Shown: positions 52,521 through 63,784 of the stretch, piece by piece
Numbering within the stretch: the first letter of the stretch is position 1
Layout: every line of letters starts with the position of its first letter
Assembly (NCBI RefSeq): GCF_900100655.1
Contig: NZ_FNCE01000004.1
Coordinates: forward strand, 62,001-126,000
Reading direction: 5' to 3'
DNA from: Limimonas halophila
GTDB taxonomy: Bacteria; Pseudomonadota; Alphaproteobacteria; Kiloniellales; Rhodovibrionaceae
DNA: 64,000 nt
Translations under genes and position numbers: made by a program
The notes under the pieces: model-generated
The model's input: the letters and a program-made list of their open reading frames with translations, nothing else
What the model was told of the DNA's origin: nothing
Databases searched by the model: none

Positions 52521-53930
52521 TCACGTGGCCCAGGTCATCGCCGGCCGGGCACGAATGTGGTCCGTGTTTGCTTGCTCATACGTCCCCGCCAGCGAGAGAA
52601 CGGCGGCTTCGTCGTGGGCGGGACCGACGATTTGCAGGCCGACGGGCAAGCCGTCGTCGTTGAAGCCGACGGGGAGCGAGGCGGCGGGCTGACCGGTCAG
52701 ATTGAAGGGGTAGGTGAAGGTGGCCCAGGAAACGATGTCCCTGTCTTCATAACCGGGCGGGAGATTGCGTCCGGCCGCGAAGGCCGGAACCGGCACGGTG
52801 GGCGTGAGAAGCAGGTCGTAGGTTTCGAAGAGCTGGCGCACCTTTTCCCGAAAGGCGTAGCGATCGAAGACGCTTTGGTAGTAGGTGTGCAGATCCTGGC
52901 GCAGCGCCTGTTTGAGGACGTCCAAGACGGCGGGGTCGAGAAGCTCGGGCTGCTCCGCGATGATTTTGCGCAGCTTGGTTCCCACGCCCGCGTAGAATTC
53001 CGCGGCCCACAGGGAGAACGGGTCGTCCATCACGTCGTCGAGCCGGTCGACCGCAAAGCCCATGCCCTCGATGCGCCGGACCGCCCGCTCACACAGGCCC
53101 GTCACCTCGGGATCGGCGCGCCCGTACCCGAGCGTGGGACTCCACGCGATTTTCATTTTTCTGGACGTTTTCGTCGCGCCGACGAAATCGGGGACGCCGC
53201 CGGGAAGGGTAAACGGATCGCGCCGGTCATACCCGGCAATCACCGAAAGCACGGTCGCCGTATCTTCCACGGTGCGCGCCACCGGGCCGACATGGGCGAG
53301 GCTCGGCGTGGCGGGCGCGGGAAAAACCGGCACGCGCGCGAAGTGGGCCTTGATGCCGCAAAGACCGGTCAGCGCGGCGGGAATGCGCACCGATCCGCCG
53401 CCATCCGTGCCCAGGGCGTAGGGAACCAGCCCGGCCGCCACCATCGCGGCCGCGCCGCAGCTCGAACCGCCGGGCGTCATCTCGACGTTCCAGGGATTGC
53501 GGGTCGTTCCGCTCAAGGGGCTGTCGCCGACGGCCTTGCTGCCGAACTCACTCGTCGTCGACTTTCCGAGAATGACGGCGCCGGCGTCGCGCAGCCGTTC
53601 CACGCTGGGCGCATCGAGGGACACGGGCGTGTCCGGAACCGCACGCGAGCCGAAACGCTGGGGCATCCCCTTCACGGGGATCAGGTCCTTGATCGCGGTC
53701 GGGATGCCGTCAAGCTCGCTCGACCGGTCGCCGCGCATCATGCGCGTCTCGGCGGCCCGTGCATCCGCCCGTGCGCGGTCGAAATCGACATAACAAAACA
53801 TCTTCAGCTGCGGTTCCAGCTTTTCGGAACGCGCGATGACGTCTTCAAGCAATTCCACGGGCGAAAAGTGCTTGAAGGCCAAGCCGTGGCTGAGCTCGCG
53901 GATGGTTTTAAAAGCAAAATCGGATTTCAT
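52521..53930 (-). CDS. Amidase signature family hydrolase
   Basis: A 469-residue amidase. The Lys-Ser-Ser triad is visible: Lys in TAIKDLIPVKG (about 80), the cis-Ser in PGGSSCGAAA and the nucleophile in GTDGGGSVRIPAALTGLCGIK (shown in part; about 155-195). These enzymes hydrolyse amides; some are GatA, indoleacetamide or peptide amidases. No gatB or gatC is adjacent, and the sequence differs from GatA, so a catabolic amidase is likelier. The ribosome site is weak. It appears monocistronic. Confidence 0.88.
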   Translation of the reverse strand: MKSDFAFKTIRELSHGLAFKHFSPVELLEDVIARSEKLEPQLKMFCYVDFDRARADARAAETRMMRGDRSSELDGIPTAIKDLIPVKGMPQRFGSRAVPDTPVSLDAPSVERLRDAGAVILGKSTTSEFGSKAVGDSPLSGTTRNPWNVEMTPGGSSCGAAAMVAAGLVPYALGTDGGGSVRIPAALTGLCGIKAHFARVPVFPAPATPSLAHVGPVARTVEDTATVLSVIAGYDRRDPFTLPGGVPDFVGATKTSRKMKIAWSPTLGYGRADPEVTGLCERAVRRIEGMGFAVDRLDDVMDDPFSLWAAEFYAGVGTKLRKIIAEQPELLDPAVLDVLKQALRQDLHTYYQSVFDRYAFREKVRQLFETYDLLLTPTVPVPAFAAGRNLPPGYEDRDIVSWATFTYPFNLTGQPAASLPVGFNDDGLPVGLQIVGPAHDEAAVLSLAGTYEQANTDHIRARPAMTWAT

Positions 53931-54182
53931 GGGGTGGCATCCGCTGTCCGGGGGTGTCGCTCGTCCGGTCGATCATCGTGAAACCCGGGCCATCCGGATA
54001 GCGTGACGTGAAAGCACCGGGAACGCCAGGTTTTCGCTCGTCTACGCCGATGGCAACGGCCCCCAAGACGGACGCGCCCGCTTTCGTCGGGGCGGATCAA
54101 GTCGAACAGCACGTCTTGCCCGCGCCGGACGAGGGGACACCCGACACGGCGCGCCACGCCCCGTGCGTCGCCCGCCGCGCGC

Positions 54183-54653
54183 TCATTCCCCGAAGCCCGG
54201 AAAGCGGTTGGGGGCGTAGCGCGCGTGGCAGGCCGTGCACGCCTCGGTCATGTCCCTGAACAGCCGGTGCTGGCGCGCGCGGTCGCGGTCCCGTGCGGCT
54301 TCGGCGAGGTCCGCCGTCAGCTCGTGAAACGCCTTGTCGCGCGCCACGAAGGCTTCGGGAACCGCGTCACGGAACGCCCGGCGGTCGGCGGCCGTCATCT
54401 CCTGTTTCAGGATGAAGCTGTCGTGGATCGCCTGCGCCTTTTCGGCGACCACCTCATCCCGTCCACGTACCAGCGCGTCCAGGATGTCGTGGGTCGCGTC
54501 CAGCACGGCGTTCATTTCCTGAATCAGGAGTCCGCGCACCTTTGCCGGGAGCTTGGGGCCGACCGGCTGCGGCCCGTCGCCAGCGGAAGTTGGCGAAGCC
54601 GCGAGGATCGCGGCCAGCATCGTCAAGGCGCATACGGATTTCGCCGGCGTCAT
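54183..54653 (-). CDS. Class II cytochrome c (c'/c556 type)
   Basis: A 156-residue exported protein. The signal peptide spans 1-24, the mature part is a helical bundle, and the haem site CTACH (Cys139, Cys142, His143) lies near the C-terminus as in class II cytochromes. Met47 in the first helix could be a sixth ligand as in c556; cytochromes c' lack one and bind nitric oxide. GGAGGAG precedes the ATG. It is divergent from nsrR, so a role with nitric oxide is suggested by position. Confidence 0.82.
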   Translation of the reverse strand: MTPAKSVCALTMLAAILAASPTSAGDGPQPVGPKLPAKVRGLLIQEMNAVLDATHDILDALVRGRDEVVAEKAQAIHDSFILKQEMTAADRRAFRDAVPEAFVARDKAFHELTADLAEAARDRDRARQHRLFRDMTEACTACHARYAPNRFPGFGE

Positions 54654-55018
54654 CGGGGTGCTCCTCCGTGCTTTGGTGCGCAGCGCCGCGCGGTTCCCGA
54701 TGGCTCCGCGATGTGTCCACGATGGCAGCGCTGCGGCGTCATGTCCCACCTCTCGCCCGCGCTCGGGCCGGTGCGCGGGCTGCAACCGCTGGCGTGTCGA
54801 GGCGCATGGTGAAGACATGTATTAAATATATATGTGATTCTAGCAGCGCAGAACGGGAGGTCGGTTGGGCGGCGCGTTTGTCCGGCTGATGGCCGGAAAT
54901 GTGGACGTAGCGCTGCATGCGGTCGGCCATGCCGCCTCCGCGAAAAGGTGTTTCGTCTATGGTTCTTTTCGCGCTATCATCGGGTCAGGCTAATTGCAAT
55001 ATCTGTCGTGCAGGTTTT
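54654..55018. other. Divergent regulatory region of cytochrome c and nsrR
   Basis: These 365 bases between divergent starts hold an AT-rich island around 54815-54840 in otherwise GC-rich DNA, and a second AT-rich patch (54985-55018) next to the nsrR start. No additional gene is supported. Confidence 0.55.
54816..54834. promoter_or_regulatory. Candidate NsrR/Rrf2 operator
   Basis: CATGTATTAAATATATATG is a 19-bp partly palindromic AT-rich site (six of nine pairs complementary). It resembles known NsrR boxes in base composition and ATGYATT-type half-sites. It lies about 160 bases upstream of the cytochrome c start and 185 bases upstream of nsrR. Confidence 0.45.
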
Positions 55019-55474
55019 ATGCGGCTCACCACCTACACCGACTACACGCTGCGCACGCTGATCTATCTGGCGCGCGTGGCGCCGGAGAAGGCGACGATCG
55101 CCGGTGTCGCCGGGGCTTACGGCATCTCGCGCAACCACATCATGAAGATCGTCCACGACCTGGGCCGGGCCGGCTACGTCACCACCGAGCGCGGGCGCGG
55201 CGGCGGCGTCCGCCTGGCCTGTCCGCCCGAGACGGTGAACGTGGGCGAGGTCGCGCGCTGGGCCGAAGGCGGCACGCCCCTGGTGGAATGCTTCGCCTCG
55301 GGCAACGCGTGCTGCATCACCCCGGCGTGTGTGCTGCGCACCGCGCTGGCGGAGGCGCGCGAAGCCTTCTTCGCCGTGCTCGACGGCTACACCCTCGCCG
55401 AGTTGACGCGGCCGGGTCGGGCGCTCGACCGCCTGTTGGGGCTACCGACGCAGCCCGGGACCGCGCCGGCATGA
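55019..55474 (+). CDS. nsrR: Rrf2-family nitric-oxide-responsive repressor, NsrR-like
   Basis: A 151-residue Rrf2 regulator with the HTH at 1-70 (RLTTYTDYTLRTLIYLA, GISRNHIMKIVHDLGRAGYV). The cluster Cys region CFASGNACCITPAC gives Cys91, 98, 99 and 104, close to NsrR. NsrR holds an iron-sulfur cluster that reacts with nitric oxide and releases DNA. nnrS follows 10 bases later, which supports the assignment over IscR-type. It probably represses itself, nnrS and perhaps the divergent cytochrome. Confidence 0.88.
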   Translation: MRLTTYTDYTLRTLIYLARVAPEKATIAGVAGAYGISRNHIMKIVHDLGRAGYVTTERGRGGGVRLACPPETVNVGEVARWAEGGTPLVECFASGNACCITPACVLRTALAEAREAFFAVLDGYTLAELTRPGRALDRLLGLPTQPGTAPA

Positions 55475-55484
55475 GGGCGCTGGC

Positions 55485-56666
55485 ATGAGCGTGGGGGCGG
55501 CGGGCGGCCGGCCGCTACCGGCCGTTTTCCAGCACGGGTTCCGGCCCTTTTTCCTCGGCGGCGCCCTCTGGGCGGCCGGCGCGCTGGCGCTGTGGATGGC
55601 GGCGCTGCACGGCACCGGCGCGCCCGCCAGCGCGCTGCCCCCGCTCGTCTGGCACGGGCACGCGATGGTCTACGGCTTCGGGCTCGCGATCGTCGCGGGC
55701 TTCCTGCTGACCGCCGTGCCCAACTGGACCGCGACCGGGCCGTTGCGGGGCGCGCCGCTGGCCGGTCTCGCCGGCCTCTGGCTGCTCGGGCGCGCGGTGA
55801 TGACGCTCGGTGGCGGCCTGCCGGTCGCCGTGGTGGCGGCGACGGACATGGCTTTCGGACTGGTGCTGTTGGGATGGGTGGCGCGCGTGATCGTGGGCAC
55901 CGGCAACTGGCGCAACCTACCGGTGCTGGCGGCCCTGGGCGTGCTGGTCGCGGGCAACGCCGTCGTCCACGTGCAGACCCTTGGCATGGCGCCGCTGGCG
56001 GGTGCCGGGAACCGCCTGGGGATCGCCGCGATCGCGCTGCTCGCCACGCTGATCGGCGGGCGCATCGTGCCCGCGTTCACGCGCAACTGGCTGCGGCAGA
56101 CGGGGCGCGGCGGGCCGTATCCGGCCGAGCCGGACGATCTCGACCGCCTGGGCCTGGTGACGGCCGCGGCGGCGCTCGCGGCCTGGGTGGGGCTGGGCGC
56201 GCACCCGCTGACGGCCGTGCTCGCGGGCTGTGCGGCCGTGCTGACGGCCGTGCGCCTGGCCCGCTGGCGGGGCTGGCGCGCGCACACCGAACCCCTGCTC
56301 TGGGTGCTGCACCTGGGTTATGCGTGGCTGCCCGTAGGCTTTGGGCTGATCGCGCTGCACGCGGCCGGCGCCGTTCCCGCGACGGCCGCCCTCCACGCCC
56401 TGACGGCCGGGCTGATGGGAACGCTGATGCTGGCGATGATGACGCGCGTGCCGCGCGGCCACACCGGACGCCCCTTGCGCGCCGATGCCGTCACGGCCGC
56501 GCTCTACGGGCTGGTGATCGCGTCTGGGCTCTTGCGGGTTGTCGCGGGGATGAGCCCGGCCTTGGCGCCCGGCCTCATGGGGCTCTCGGCAGCGGCGTGG
56601 ATCGCTGCGTTCGGCGGCTATGCGCTCTCCCACGCCCCGATGTTGTTGACGGCGCGTGCCGAGTAG
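55485..56666 (+). CDS. nnrS: NnrS family haem-copper membrane protein
   Basis: A 393-residue membrane protein with about 12 hydrophobic helices and the NnrS motifs: FQHGFRPFFLGG at the start, LVWHGHAMVYGFGLAIVAGF, NLPVL, RIVPAFTRNWL and the MMTRVPRGHTGRPL segment. NnrS proteins bind haem and copper and protect against nitric oxide-derived nitrosative stress. It is in an operon with nsrR (10-base gap). Confidence 0.93.
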   Translation: MSVGAAGGRPLPAVFQHGFRPFFLGGALWAAGALALWMAALHGTGAPASALPPLVWHGHAMVYGFGLAIVAGFLLTAVPNWTATGPLRGAPLAGLAGLWLLGRAVMTLGGGLPVAVVAATDMAFGLVLLGWVARVIVGTGNWRNLPVLAALGVLVAGNAVVHVQTLGMAPLAGAGNRLGIAAIALLATLIGGRIVPAFTRNWLRQTGRGGPYPAEPDDLDRLGLVTAAAALAAWVGLGAHPLTAVLAGCAAVLTAVRLARWRGWRAHTEPLLWVLHLGYAWLPVGFGLIALHAAGAVPATAALHALTAGLMGTLMLAMMTRVPRGHTGRPLRADAVTAALYGLVIASGLLRVVAGMSPALAPGLMGLSAAAWIAAFGGYALSHAPMLLTARAE

Positions 56667-56777
56667 ATGGGGCGTCTGGCCGAGTGCCCGCAAGCGCATC
56701 TTTGATTCAGCGCAAGGCTTCAGCCGGTCGAGGGCGACACGCTGGCCGCGCCGTGTGCTCGCCGAACGGAGAGGGGA

Positions 56778-58142
56778 ATGACGGCCACCGCAGCAGCCTG
56801 GAATCTCGCAAGCAACGGCCTCGACGTTGCGGTCCCGCGCTACACCAGCTTCCCCACCGCCACGCAGTTCGATGGCGCCGTGGGCGACGATACGCTGCGC
56901 GGCTGGCTCGCGGCGCACGACGGCGTCAGCCCGATCTCCCTGTACATCCATGTGCCGTACTGCCGGCAACTCTGCTGGTATTGCGGCTGCCACACGCGCG
57001 CGGCCAGCCGCAACGAGCCGCTGGCGGCCTATGCCGAAACGGTGATCGCGCATCTCCGCCAGCTGACGGCAAGCCTGGGCACCCGCGCGCCCCTGACGCA
57101 CCTGCACTTTGGCGGCGGCACGCCCAGCATCCTGGTGCCGGACAGCTTCCACCGCATCATGGCCGCGGTGGACGACCTGTTCGCGATCCGGCCGGACGCC
57201 GAGCTGGCCATGGAACTGGATCCGCGGACCATCACGCCCGATATGGCCGGGGAGCTCGCGGCGGCGGGGATCAACCGGGTCAGCCTGGGGGTGCAGACCT
57301 TCGACGAAACGGTTCAGGCGGCCATCAACCGGGTGCAACCCTACCGCCAGGTGGCGGAGAGCGTGGCGGCGGTGCGTGCGGCGGGGATCGCCGGCCTCAA
57401 TGTCGACCTGATGTACGGGCTACCGCACCAGACCGCGGCCAGCGTGGCAGAAACGGCCGAGTGCGTGGCTGGGCTGACGCCCGACCGGCTGGCCGTGTTC
57501 GGGTACGCGCACGTTCCATGGGCGAAACCGCATCAGCGTCAGATCGACAGCGGCGCGCTTCCGGGCATGCAAGCCCGGTTGGACCAGGCCCGGACGGCGC
57601 GCACGGTCCTTCAGGCCGCCGGTTACCGCGCCATCGGCATCGACCACTTCGCCAAGCCGGCCGACGGCCTGGCCCGCGCGCACGCTGCCGGCACATTGCG
57701 GCGCAATTTCCAGGGTTACACGGACGATCCGTGCCAGTGGCTGCTCGGGGTGGGCGCGTCGGCGATCAGCGCCGTGCCGCAGGGCTACGCCCAGGCCAGC
57801 CCGCATCTGCGCACCTACCGCCACCGCGTGCGCGACGGCGGCCTCGCCATCCACAAGGGGATTGAGGTGAGCGCCGAAGATGCCTGCCGGCGCAGCGCCA
57901 TCACCACGCTGATGGCGTATCAGACGGTGGACCTTGCGGCCTGCGCCCAGGCGCACGGCTACGCGCCGCAGCTGTTCGCGAACGGCTGGACGGCCTTGGC
58001 GCCGCTCGAGCGGCAAGGCTTGCTGGAGCGCCGGGGGTGGCGGGTCACGCTGGCGCCCGAGGCGTGGCCGTGGACACGCCTGGCATGCAGCGCGTTCGAC
58101 CCCTATTTCGCGCCGAGCGACGGGCACAGCCGCGCGGTATAG
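56778..58142 (+). CDS. hemN: Oxygen-independent coproporphyrinogen III oxidase
   Basis: A 454-residue radical SAM enzyme with the CxxxCxxCxC motif (Cys62, 66, 69 and 71; YCRQLCWYCGCHT), PRYTSFPTA at the N-terminus (a HemN rather than HemW feature), HFGGGTPS and the NRVSLGVQTF motif. It decarboxylates coproporphyrinogen III to protoporphyrinogen IX without oxygen. Following nnrS, it fits haem supply under low oxygen or nitrosative conditions. No FNR box was identified. Confidence 0.94.
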   Translation: MTATAAAWNLASNGLDVAVPRYTSFPTATQFDGAVGDDTLRGWLAAHDGVSPISLYIHVPYCRQLCWYCGCHTRAASRNEPLAAYAETVIAHLRQLTASLGTRAPLTHLHFGGGTPSILVPDSFHRIMAAVDDLFAIRPDAELAMELDPRTITPDMAGELAAAGINRVSLGVQTFDETVQAAINRVQPYRQVAESVAAVRAAGIAGLNVDLMYGLPHQTAASVAETAECVAGLTPDRLAVFGYAHVPWAKPHQRQIDSGALPGMQARLDQARTARTVLQAAGYRAIGIDHFAKPADGLARAHAAGTLRRNFQGYTDDPCQWLLGVGASAISAVPQGYAQASPHLRTYRHRVRDGGLAIHKGIEVSAEDACRRSAITTLMAYQTVDLAACAQAHGYAPQLFANGWTALAPLERQGLLERRGWRVTLAPEAWPWTRLACSAFDPYFAPSDGHSRAV

Positions 58143-58484
58143 CGGCTGTTGAGGCTTTGATGGCGCACGGGGCGCGATGGAACGGAGTCCCCGCAAAAAG
58201 CCGTTTCCGCGACCCGCAGCAGCCACAGGGGGCATTGGCGGGCTTCGCGGAAGGTCGCGGGCTATCCCTGGCGTGCGCAATCCGAGGGCTGTAGCCGGAT
58301 GGCGTGCGTAGGCGACGCACCAGCGCCCAATCGTTGCGCTCGGCTTATGGATACGCTGGCGTATCGGTGGTGGCTTAATCGCGTTCCCAGTCCATTATGG
58401 ACGGCCGCTGTGACCCCAACACGCCCATACACGCTCGCGCCTTGCGAGGCGAACTTTGAAATCCGGCTTTTTCAAGGACTTGAA
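58143..58484. other. Gene-free stretch between hemN and tRNA-Val
   Basis: These 342 bases carry no supported gene. Short inverted repeats occur (for example GTGCGT-N5-ACGCAC near 58305-58320, and CCGCGACC/GGTCGCGG about 50 bases apart). They may terminate hemN and the tRNA. Confidence 0.45.
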
Positions 58485-58559
58485 TGGTGGGCGCGCCTGG
58501 ATTTGAACCAGGGACCTCCTCGGTGTGAACGAGGCGCTCTGCCGCTGAGCTACGCGCCC
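58485..58559 (-). tRNA. tRNA-Val (CAC)
   Basis: The minus strand folds as a full cloverleaf: acceptor GGGCGCG/CGCGCCC with discriminator A and an encoded CCA end, D arm AGCTCAGCGGCAGAGC, anticodon stem CCTCG/CGAGG with loop TTCACAC (anticodon CAC), and T arm CCTGG-TTCAAAT-CCAGG. It reads GTG valine codons. Confidence 0.96.
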
Positions 58560-58736
58560 AAGGGCCGCGGGATCGGCTACCGCGGATGGTTTGCGTTTTC
58601 TAGGCGGCGCCCCGGTGCGGTGTCAACACGCGAACGCCGCCATTGGGGCGGTGGCGATGAGGGGCCACGGCTTGCGCCATGTGAAGCGCGTGGCAGGCTG
58701 GCCGCATCCGCGCCGCGCGTTATCGCGAGGGTCGTC

Positions 58737-59639
58737 ATGCCGGGAACGCTTCGGGGGCTGTGCGCCGCACCGCTGATGGCGGCGTTGCTCGCCACGCCCG
58801 CCACGGCCGAGCAGGTCGGGCTGACCTACAAGCTGTGGGTGGGCGGCCTGCACGGGCTGACGATGAAGGCCCGCGTCGAGCTGGACGCGAATCGCTACGA
58901 CCTGGCGCTCCAGGCGCAGACCAAGGGCTGGACCAGCACGCTCTTCCCCTTCGTGCTGGAAGCCCGCAGCGTCGGCGCCGTCGACGGCGAGCTGCCCGAT
59001 CCCGGGCGCTTCCACACCGCCAGCCGGGAGGGCAGTGAGCGCATCCGCTGGGCCGCGCTGGACTACCCCGCCGGCGACGGCGCACCTACCCTCAAGGCAT
59101 GGCCCGACCCAGCCGACGAGCGCGACCGCGAGGTCGTCCCCGAGCGCGCCCGGCGCGCCACGCTGGACCCCGTGAGCGCGGTCTACACCCTGCTGCGCCA
59201 GGCTGCGGACGGCTGCGACGGCAAAGTGGCCATCTTCGACGGCCGCCGCCGCTTCAACCTGATCGCCCAGGATCAGGGCACCAAGCAGATCCGCAAAAGC
59301 GCCTACACGATGTACAGCGGCCCGGCGCGGGTGTGCGAGCTGACGCTGCGCCGCGTGCACGGCTTCGAGCAGGACAACGGCCGCAACCGCGGCAAGGGCG
59401 GCAGCGGCGGTGGCGGCGAGTCCAAGTACCCCGACACCATCCGCGTCTTCCTGGCGGAGGTGAAGGAGGGGCTGCCCCCGCTGCCGGTGCGCCTGGAAGC
59501 GGTGACGCTCTTGGGCGCGCTGCGCGCCCACCTGGTCACAATGAACGACGGCGATGCCGCGCAGCTGTCAGCGCGCAAGCTACTGCCACTGGCGGACCAT
59601 ACCGACGCCGAGGTTCCGCCCATCCAGGACGGCGGGTAG
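58737..59639 (+). CDS. DUF3108 periplasmic protein
   Basis: A 300-residue exported protein. The signal peptide covers 1-24 (cleavage after TATA), followed by the DUF3108-type strand YKLWVGGLHGLTMKARVEL, LALQAQTKGWTSTLFPF, and a DPVSAVYTLLRQ stretch. A Gly-rich loop (about 220-228) interrupts the second half. GAGGG precedes the ATG at 58737. The family is periplasmic and of unknown function, possibly in lipid handling. Its last 60 bases overlap the end of the convergent gph gene. Confidence 0.85.
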   Translation: MPGTLRGLCAAPLMAALLATPATAEQVGLTYKLWVGGLHGLTMKARVELDANRYDLALQAQTKGWTSTLFPFVLEARSVGAVDGELPDPGRFHTASREGSERIRWAALDYPAGDGAPTLKAWPDPADERDREVVPERARRATLDPVSAVYTLLRQAADGCDGKVAIFDGRRRFNLIAQDQGTKQIRKSAYTMYSGPARVCELTLRRVHGFEQDNGRNRGKGGSGGGGESKYPDTIRVFLAEVKEGLPPLPVRLEAVTLLGALRAHLVTMNDGDAAQLSARKLLPLADHTDAEVPPIQDGG

Positions 59640-60275
59640 AGTGTCGAAGCTGCCGATGACGCGCGCCGCCCCCATGCCCGTCACCGGCATCTCGGTGTAG
59701 CCGTAGGTCACGAGCACCACCGGGATTTCCGCGTTGCGCGCGGCCAGCCGGTCCGTGCGGCTGTCGCCCACCAGCACGCCGCCCTGGTGCGGCACGTCCA
59801 GCGCATCCAGGGTGGTGCGGATGTGGCCGGCGTCGGGCTTCTTCGCGGGCACGCTGTCGCCGCCGACAACGGCGCCGAAGTGCCGGTCCAGATCCAGATC
59901 CGCCAGGATGCGCTCGGCCAGGTGCTGCGGCTTGTTGGTGCACACCGCCAGCCGCCAGCCGTCCGCCGCCAGCGCCGCCAGGGTGTCCGCGACGCCGGGA
60001 AAGGGGCGGCTGTGGGCCGCGGGCGCGGCCGCGTACAGCTCCAGGAAACGTGCCACCAGCCGCTGCCGAGCCTCCTCGTCGGCGGGCGCGTGGCCCACCT
60101 CCGCCAGCCCGCCCGAGACGAGGCCGACCGCGCCGCCGCCGACGAAGCGGCGGATGCGCCGGCGCGACAGCGCCGGATAGCCCAGTTCCGCCAGGAGGCC
60201 GTTCAGCGCCGCCGCCAGATCGGCGACGGTGTCCACGAGCGTCCCGTCCAGGTCGCACAACACGGCGCGGCGCAT
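59580..60275 (-). CDS. gph: Phosphoglycolate phosphatase (HAD family)
   Basis: A 231-residue HAD hydrolase: motif I LCDLDGTLVDTVADL (6-20), motif II CTNKP (about 112-116), motif III Lys in AKKPDAGHI, motif IV VLVGDSRTDRLAA. The N-terminal cap contains FVGGGAVGLVSGGL, typical of Gph. It dephosphorylates 2-phosphoglycolate formed during DNA repair or metabolism. Convergent overlap with DUF3108. Other phosphosugar substrates are possible. Confidence 0.9.
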   Translation of the reverse strand: MRRAVLCDLDGTLVDTVADLAAALNGLLAELGYPALSRRRIRRFVGGGAVGLVSGGLAEVGHAPADEEARQRLVARFLELYAAAPAAHSRPFPGVADTLAALAADGWRLAVCTNKPQHLAERILADLDLDRHFGAVVGGDSVPAKKPDAGHIRTTLDALDVPHQGGVLVGDSRTDRLAARNAEIPVVLVTYGYTEMPVTGMGAARVIGSFDTLPAVLDGRNLGVGMVRQWQ

Positions 60276-60437
60276 CGGTCCTCCAACGGTTTGTTGCGCG
60301 TGCGGCGGCCGCAGGGGTGTGCCACAGCCGCGTGCCCCGATCCAGCCACCAAATGACTACGGCCCCGGCGTTGGCGGGCGCGGTGCGCGCGTGGCAGGCT
60401 CCGGCCTCCGGACGGATCATCCCAGGGAGGCACGACC

Positions 60438-61802
60438 GTGGATATGATGACCCGACCCCGCCGCGCCGTCGTCGTCCTGGCCGCCGGCGAGGGCACGCGC
60501 ATGCGCTCGGCGCGGCCCAAGGTGCTTCATCCCGTCGCCGGCCGGCCCATGCTCAACCACGTGCTGGACGCCGTGGGCGAGTTGGAGCCCGAAAAGGTCG
60601 TCGTGGTCGTCGGCCCGGACATGCACAGCGTCGCCGAAGCGGCGGCGCCGCATCCCGTCGTCGAGCAGACGGAGCGCCTGGGAACAGCCCACGCCGTCGA
60701 GGCCGCGCGCCCGGCGCTGGGCGACATGGCCGACGATCCCAAGGCGGAGGTGCTGGTCGTCTACGGCGACACCCCGCTCGTGACCGGCGACACCCTGGAG
60801 CGCCTGAGCCGCGCGCGCAGCGACTCCGAAGCCGGGCTGGCCATCCTGGGCTTCCGCACGGGCGAGCCGGGGCACTACGGTCGCCTGATCCAGAACGAGG
60901 ACGGCACGGTGCGCCGCATCGTCGAAGCGCGCGACGCCACGGCCGAGCAGTTGGAGATCGGGCTGTGCAACGCCGGCACGCTGTGCGCCCGCGCGCCGCT
61001 TTTGCAGCAGCTTCTCTCCCAGGTGGGCAACCACAACGCCAGCGGCGAGTTCCAACTCACCGATGTCTTCGGGCTGGCGACCGAGGCGGGCGAAACCACG
61101 GCCCTCGCGGAGGCCGACCTGGAAACCGTGCAGGGCGTGAACTCGCGCGCGGAGCTGGCGCAGGCCGAGGCCGCGATGCAGCGCCGCCTGCGCCAGCTTG
61201 CGATGCGCGGCGGCGCCTCGCTGGTCGCGCCCGAGACCGTCTTCCTCAGCCACGACACCGAGCTGGGCGCGGACGTGCTGGTGGAGCCGCACGTCGTCTT
61301 CGGCCCCGGCGTTGCCGTGGACGACGGCGCCACCATCCGCGCCTTCAGCCACCTGGAGGGCGCACACGTCCGCCCGGACGCCAGCGTCGGCCCTTACGCG
61401 CGCCTGCGCCCCGGCACGGACGTCGGCGAGGGCGCGGCCATCGGCAACTTCGTCGAGACCAAGGCGGTCACGCTGGGCGAGGGCGCCAAGGCCAACCACC
61501 TCACCTACCTGGGCGATGCCGAGGTCGGCGCGGGCGCGAACGTCGGCGCGGGCACGATCACCTGCAACTACGACGGCATCGCCAAGCACCGCACGCAGAT
61601 CGGCGCGAACGCCTTCATCGGCTCCAACACCGCGCTGGTGGCGCCGGTCAGCGTGGGCGAGAACGCCATCGTCGGCGCCGGCAGCACGATCACGCTCGAC
61701 GTGGACGCCGACGCCGTGGCCGTCGCCCGCGGCAAGCAGCACAACCGCGCCGGGGCGGCCAGCCGCTTCCGTGCGGCGCGGCGCGAGAGCGAGCGCGGCT
61801 AA
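60438..61802 (+). CDS. glmU: Bifunctional GlmU, UDP-GlcNAc pyrophosphorylase
   Basis: A 454-residue bifunctional enzyme. The N-terminal pyrophosphorylase (LAAGEGTRMRS, VYGDTPL, GTAHAV, NASGEFQLTD) is followed by a C-terminal left-handed beta-helix acetyltransferase (GPYARLRPG, GNFVETK, ANHLTYLGDAEVG, GTITCNYDG). It acetylates glucosamine-1-phosphate and makes UDP-GlcNAc for peptidoglycan and LPS. GTG 60438 is chosen because GGGAGG lies 7 bases upstream; ATG 60444 is the alternative. glmS follows, completing the pathway. Confidence 0.95.
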   Translation: MDMMTRPRRAVVVLAAGEGTRMRSARPKVLHPVAGRPMLNHVLDAVGELEPEKVVVVVGPDMHSVAEAAAPHPVVEQTERLGTAHAVEAARPALGDMADDPKAEVLVVYGDTPLVTGDTLERLSRARSDSEAGLAILGFRTGEPGHYGRLIQNEDGTVRRIVEARDATAEQLEIGLCNAGTLCARAPLLQQLLSQVGNHNASGEFQLTDVFGLATEAGETTALAEADLETVQGVNSRAELAQAEAAMQRRLRQLAMRGGASLVAPETVFLSHDTELGADVLVEPHVVFGPGVAVDDGATIRAFSHLEGAHVRPDASVGPYARLRPGTDVGEGAAIGNFVETKAVTLGEGAKANHLTYLGDAEVGAGANVGAGTITCNYDGIAKHRTQIGANAFIGSNTALVAPVSVGENAIVGAGSTITLDVDADAVAVARGKQHNRAGAASRFRAARRESERG

Positions 61803-61829
61803 CCCGCCACCGGGACCTGGACAGACATC

Positions 61830-63656
<1,827 letters not shown>

Positions 63657-63677
63657 GGGCACTACCCACCTTGGGCA

Positions 63678-63703
63678 GCATCCCTCGGTTCCGCGAGGGA
63701 TGC
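63678..63703 (+). terminator. Terminator after glmS
   Basis: GCATCCCTCG (63678-63687) pairs with CGAGGGATGC (63694-63703), 10 bp with a 6-base loop. It starts 21 bases after the glmS stop. Confidence 0.8.
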
Positions 63704-63736
63704 CGCTTCCCTATACTTCCGCCGCACACCGGCCCA

Positions 63737-63784
63737 GGGCATGATGAGGTCGGGCTGCATCAGCCTGGGCTCTCAATCATGCCC
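63737..63784. repeat. 9-bp inverted repeat preceding the 72-bp element
   Basis: GGGCATGAT (63737-63745) pairs with ATCATGCCC (63776-63784) across 30 bases. The right arm overlaps the first bases of the repeated 72-bp element, so two alternative foldings are possible upstream of the terminal dehydrogenase. Confidence 0.55.
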
